The notes beneath the pieces are model-generated. The model was not told where the DNA came from and did not search any database. It saw only the letters and a list, made by a program, of their open reading frames with translations. The position numbers and the translations under genes are program-made. Of a stretch of DNA of 33,625 nt, positions 31,169 to 33,625 are shown one piece after another. The DNA is from BS750m-G62 sp964577175 (lineage in GTDB: Bacteria > Planctomycetota > Phycisphaerae > FEN-1346), in NCBI GenBank assembly GCA_964577175.1, contig CAZNYC010000033.1, positions 1 to 33,625 on the forward strand. Direction: 5' to 3'. Each line of letters begins with the position of its first letter. Position 1 is the first letter of the stretch.

Positions 31169-32311
31169 ATGGACTTCGACGTCCTCATCGTCGGCGCCGG
31201 TCCCGCCGGGGCCGCCGCCGCCCGGTGCCTGGCCGACGGCGGGGCGGGCGTCGCGCTGATCGATGCCGAGCAGTTCCCCCGCCACAAACCCTGCGCCGGA
31301 TGGATCAGCCGAAAGGCCGTCGACGCCTGGCCGTTCGTCGGCGCCGCCCGCCGCGAGGTCGACGCCGCCCCGTTCCGCCGGCTCGTGTTCCATTCGCCGG
31401 ACGCCACCCAGACGGCCGAGCACTCCAGCCGCTCGCACCTGGGCTACGTCGCCGACCGCGACGCGTTCGACCACGCCCTCGTCCGGGCGGCCGAGGCGGC
31501 GGGGGCCGAAACCGTCCTCGGCCGGGCCGTCACCGACGCCGAGGCCGGCGAAGACGGCGTGGCCGTTACACTGAAGGGAGGCCGGCGAATCGAAGGACGC
31601 GTCCTCGTCGGGGCCGACGGCGTGGGCAGCCTCGTGGCCCGGGGCACCGGCCTCCGGACCGGCTGGGGACCGGGCCAACTCGTCCAGACCCATTCGGCCG
31701 TCGTGCGGCTGGCGCCCCGCCAGATAAAGACCTGCTTCGGGTCGAGCCCCGCCATCCACGTCGCGCCGGCGTTCGGCGGCGCGGGCGGGTACGCGTGGGC
31801 GTTCCCCGGCCCCCGGCACGTAAACGTGGGCGTGGGGGTGCGCGGCGGCGAGACGGACCGCCTGGCGGACCTCTTCGCCGCCTGGTGCGACGCCCTCCTG
31901 GCCACCGGCCTCCTGCCCGAGAAGACCGACCGGCCAAAGGCCGAAGCGTACCCGATTCCGGCCGGTGCCGCCGTCGAGTTCGAGCGGCACGTCGGCAAAC
32001 GGACCGTCCTGGTGGGCGACGCGGGCGGGTTCGTCGCGGCCGCCACTGGCGAGGGCATCTACCCCGGCATCCGCAGCGCGGTCCTGGCATCGGAGTGCAT
32101 TTTGGCGGCCCTGGAGGCGGGCGACGGCAAGCGCGAGGGCTCCACCTGCCAGGACGAACTCCTCCGGTTCCGCGGACGCTGGCGCCGCGAGATGGCCCGC
32201 CACCTCCAGATGCCGAACGTCAACGTCACCTTCCTCCTGCCGCTCATTTTCTCGAACCAGGAAATCTGCGACCGCTTCGCCCGGGCGTTCCTGTTCGGCG
32301 AAAACCTGTAG
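31169..32311 (+). CDS. Geranylgeranyl reductase family FAD-dependent oxidoreductase
   Basis: This 380-aa flavoprotein has the N-terminal FAD dinucleotide motif DVLIVGAGPAGAAAA (GxGxxG), the family motif PCAGW (KPCAGWIS, about residues 43-50), the GADG motif (LVGADGVGS), the PxxYxWxFP-like GYAWAFPGP, and the second FAD motif VLVGDAGGFVAAATGEGI. Relatives saturate isoprenoid double bonds (geranylgeranyl chains of archaeal lipids, chlorophyll or quinone side chains). The substrate here is not known; menaquinone or other polyprenyl lipid is possible. It follows the mla genes on the same strand but after a 161-nt repeat spacer, so shared transcription is uncertain. Confidence 0.9.
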   Translation: MDFDVLIVGAGPAGAAAARCLADGGAGVALIDAEQFPRHKPCAGWISRKAVDAWPFVGAARREVDAAPFRRLVFHSPDATQTAEHSSRSHLGYVADRDAFDHALVRAAEAAGAETVLGRAVTDAEAGEDGVAVTLKGGRRIEGRVLVGADGVGSLVARGTGLRTGWGPGQLVQTHSAVVRLAPRQIKTCFGSSPAIHVAPAFGGAGGYAWAFPGPRHVNVGVGVRGGETDRLADLFAAWCDALLATGLLPEKTDRPKAEAYPIPAGAAVEFERHVGKRTVLVGDAGGFVAAATGEGIYPGIRSAVLASECILAALEAGDGKREGSTCQDELLRFRGRWRREMARHLQMPNVNVTFLLPLIFSNQEICDRFARAFLFGENL

Positions 32312-32323
32312 CGATACCAGAGA

Positions 32324-32375
32324 GCGCGGCGGGCAGTCGGGCCCACCGCGCGGTGCCCAAGCCTGGGCACCGCGC
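32324..32375. repeat. Double-hairpin repeat R1, copy 4
   Basis: Hairpin A is 32324-32335 pairing with 32340-32351 (one mismatch next to the loop). Hairpin B is 32348-32359 pairing with 32364-32375, loop agcc. It starts 13 nt after the flavoprotein stop codon, the same placement as copy 1. Confidence 0.8.
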
Positions 32376-32478
32376 CATGCGTGGGACTTCGGAATGAGCG
32401 CGAGCGCCTTCGACCTCGCCAAGAACGCCCTGGGAGCATCGTCCCCACGTCCCCCTGGCCGAATCGGACCACGAACTC

Positions 32479-32847
32479 GTGGTGCCCGCGCCGGACGAGA
32501 GCGGGTTCAATGTGATCATGTGCAAAGGTGAATGGCCCGGTGCCGGCCCCCAGGGCCGCGCCGGTCGCGCGACCCGAAGGGGGTGGTTCATCCTCACCGT
32601 GGTGGGGGTCGTGCCGCTTGCCGTCTACGCGTTCTGGATACCGCTGGCCCACAACGCGCAGACGAGCGGGTTCGCCTTCCGGCCGCCGGGCTTCCTGGAG
32701 ATGCATACCGGCCTGGCGTTCCGCCTGATGACGCGGGTGTACCTGGCCGTTCTCGTACTCCACCATCCGCGGGTCAATCTGGCAGCCTGTCCCCATGCGC
32801 TGGACAGATTCCGGCTCGGAATAAGGTGGAACCGCCCGCACGGATGA
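32479..32847 (+). pseudogene. Possible truncated membrane-protein gene
   Basis: An open frame reads through 32479-32847, and also upstream to about 32431 without a clear start. It contains ELVVPAPDESGFNVIMCKGEW, a hydrophobic segment GWFILTVVGVVPLAVYAFWI near 32584-32643, and GFAFRPPGFLEMHTGLAFRLM. No family is recognised. The frame runs into the flank of the transposase remnant, so it may be a gene cut by an insertion. It could also be chance coding in GC-rich DNA; confidence is low. Confidence 0.25.
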
Positions 32848-32854
32848 CGCTTGG

Positions 32855-32901
32855 GCTGCTGTTGCGGAGGGAGCCCGGAGGGCGACCGGAGCAACAGCAG
32901 C
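32855..32901. repeat. 11-bp inverted repeat at the edge of the transposase remnant
   Basis: GCTGCTGTTGC (32855-32865) pairs with GCAACAGCAGC (32891-32901). It lies just past the 3' end of the minus-strand transposase homology and may be within or next to the element's end. The outer IS terminus could not be fixed. Confidence 0.5.
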
Positions 32902-32944
32902 GGATGCGGCGACGGACCGCCCGCCGCCTGTCGTAATCCTACCG

Positions 32945-33625
32945 GCTTGCCACGAATCGGCAAGCACCTTCTGCTCGTCCAGCACCTCTCGCTCGGTCGC
33001 CGAGGGCTCCAGGCCGTAGACGCTCGCCGGCGTCCGACGCCCCAGGCTGCTGTGGCGACGCAGGTGGTTGTAGTACACGAAGTACCGGCCCAGCCCCATC
33101 CGGGCCTCGCCCGGCGTCTCGTAGTCCCGGAGGTACACGTCCTCGTACTTCACCGTCCGCCACAGCCGCTCGACCATGATATTGTCGAACGCCCGGCCCA
33201 CCCCGTCCATGCTGATCGCGATCCCCGCCGCCGTCAGGACTTCCAGGAACGCCTCGCACGTGAACTGGCTCCCCTGGTCGGTGCCCGAAGATCTCCGGCC
33301 GTCGCCCCGTCGACAGCGCCGCCTCCAACGCCGCCACGCAGAACCCCGCGTCCAGCGTGTTCGACAGCTCCCAACTCAGCACACACCGGCTGAACCAGTC
33401 CATCACCGCCACCAGGTACGCGAACCCCCGATGCAGCCGGATGTACGTGATGTCCGCGCACCAGACCTGGTCCGGCACCGTCATCGCCACGTTCCGCAGC
33501 AGATACGGGTATTTGGGGTGCTCCTCGGTCGGCTGCGAGGTATTTCGTCGCGGCCGCGGATACACCGCCTCCAAGCGAAGCGTTCAATTCACCTGAGCCG
33601 CTTTGCCGATACACTTCCCAGACAC
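32945..33625 (-). pseudogene. IS3-family transposase (OrfB, DDE type), frameshifted and truncated
   Basis: On the minus strand, YPYLLRNVAMTVPDQVWCADITYIRL carries the first catalytic Asp. After RRPEIFG the frame breaks near 33285; in the next frame the protein continues TDQGSQFTCEAFLEVL (second Asp), ISMDGVGRAFDNIMVERLWR (catalytic Glu), VKYEDVYLRDYE and RRHSSLGRRTPASVYGLEP. All three DDE residues are present but split by the shift, which lies inside the catalytic core and not at the OrfA/OrfB junction, so this is not programmed frameshifting. A stop also lies just upstream of LEAVYPRP, and the gene runs off the window end. No OrfA is seen. It is probably inactive. Confidence 0.85.

Noticed and set aside
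76..32375. CRISPR array or tandem repeat interpretation of the R1 copies
   Set aside because: Copies are kilobases apart, singly placed after genes, and lack regular spacers.
33211..33574. Programmed frameshifting in the IS3 transposase
   Set aside because: The frame break lies between the first and second catalytic aspartates, within the integrase core, not at an OrfA/OrfB slippery site; it is better explained as decay or a sequence error.

Overview
This is a GC-rich bacterial chromosomal stretch of about 33.6 kb. The best lineage guess is Planctomycetota, possibly Phycisphaerae-like. That guess is inferred from gene style: HEAT proteins with a short Trp-containing tail, a free-standing FlgI-like lipoprotein, a ParA fused to a glycogen-binding domain, and repeat-rich spacers. 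No rRNA or other phylogenetic marker is present, so it stays tentative. No tRNA, rRNA, CRISPR array or phage module was seen. One broken IS3-family transposase lies at the right end.

Layout, left to right. (1) 1-5621, plus strand: the tail of a short-chain dehydrogenase, a zinc-type medium-chain dehydrogenase, panC and panD (pantothenate synthesis, split by a palindromic element), lgt, and a secreted HEAT-repeat protein. (2) 5767-14239, minus strand: lon, smc and a FlgI-like lipoprotein with internal HEAT repeats. (3) 14619-19758, minus strand: an anaerobic class III ribonucleotide reductase cluster read as nrdR, nrdD, cupin, glutaredoxin-like protein, nrdG, with a candidate NrdR box and a good sigma70-type promoter upstream of nrdR. 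(4) 20327-23568, minus strand: a ParA-family ATPase carrying a C-terminal CBM48/AMPK-type glycogen-binding domain, then a protein that looks like a P-loop-less ParA/MinD relative, then dCMP deaminase. (5) 23569-24826: a long non-coding spacer with two structured-RNA candidates, the second ending in a clear intrinsic terminator. (6) 24827-26412, minus strand: an archaeal-type IMP cyclohydrolase (PurO) and a DUF502 membrane protein. (7) 26808-32311, plus strand: a promoter and an Mla-type lipid transport operon (HEAT lipoprotein, STAS/MlaB, MlaE, MlaF, MlaD), followed by a geranylgeranyl-reductase-family flavoprotein. (8) 32312-33625: repeats, a truncated membrane-protein reading frame and the damaged transposase.

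Functional themes are nucleotide supply (nrdD/G/R, dCMP deaminase, PurO), envelope lipid and lipoprotein handling (lgt, mla genes, several lipoproteins, geranylgeranyl reductase), and chromosome or cargo organisation (smc, ParA-CBM48).

The spacers hold several families of short palindromic repeats. One family is a tandem double hairpin with complementary loops that sits 0-36 nt downstream of stop codons in all four full copies. Its tail module abuts the stop codon of two genes. The most interesting protein candidate is the ParA-CBM48 fusion with its degenerate partner, which could be a positioning system for glycogen or another alpha-glucan cargo. That role is inference only.
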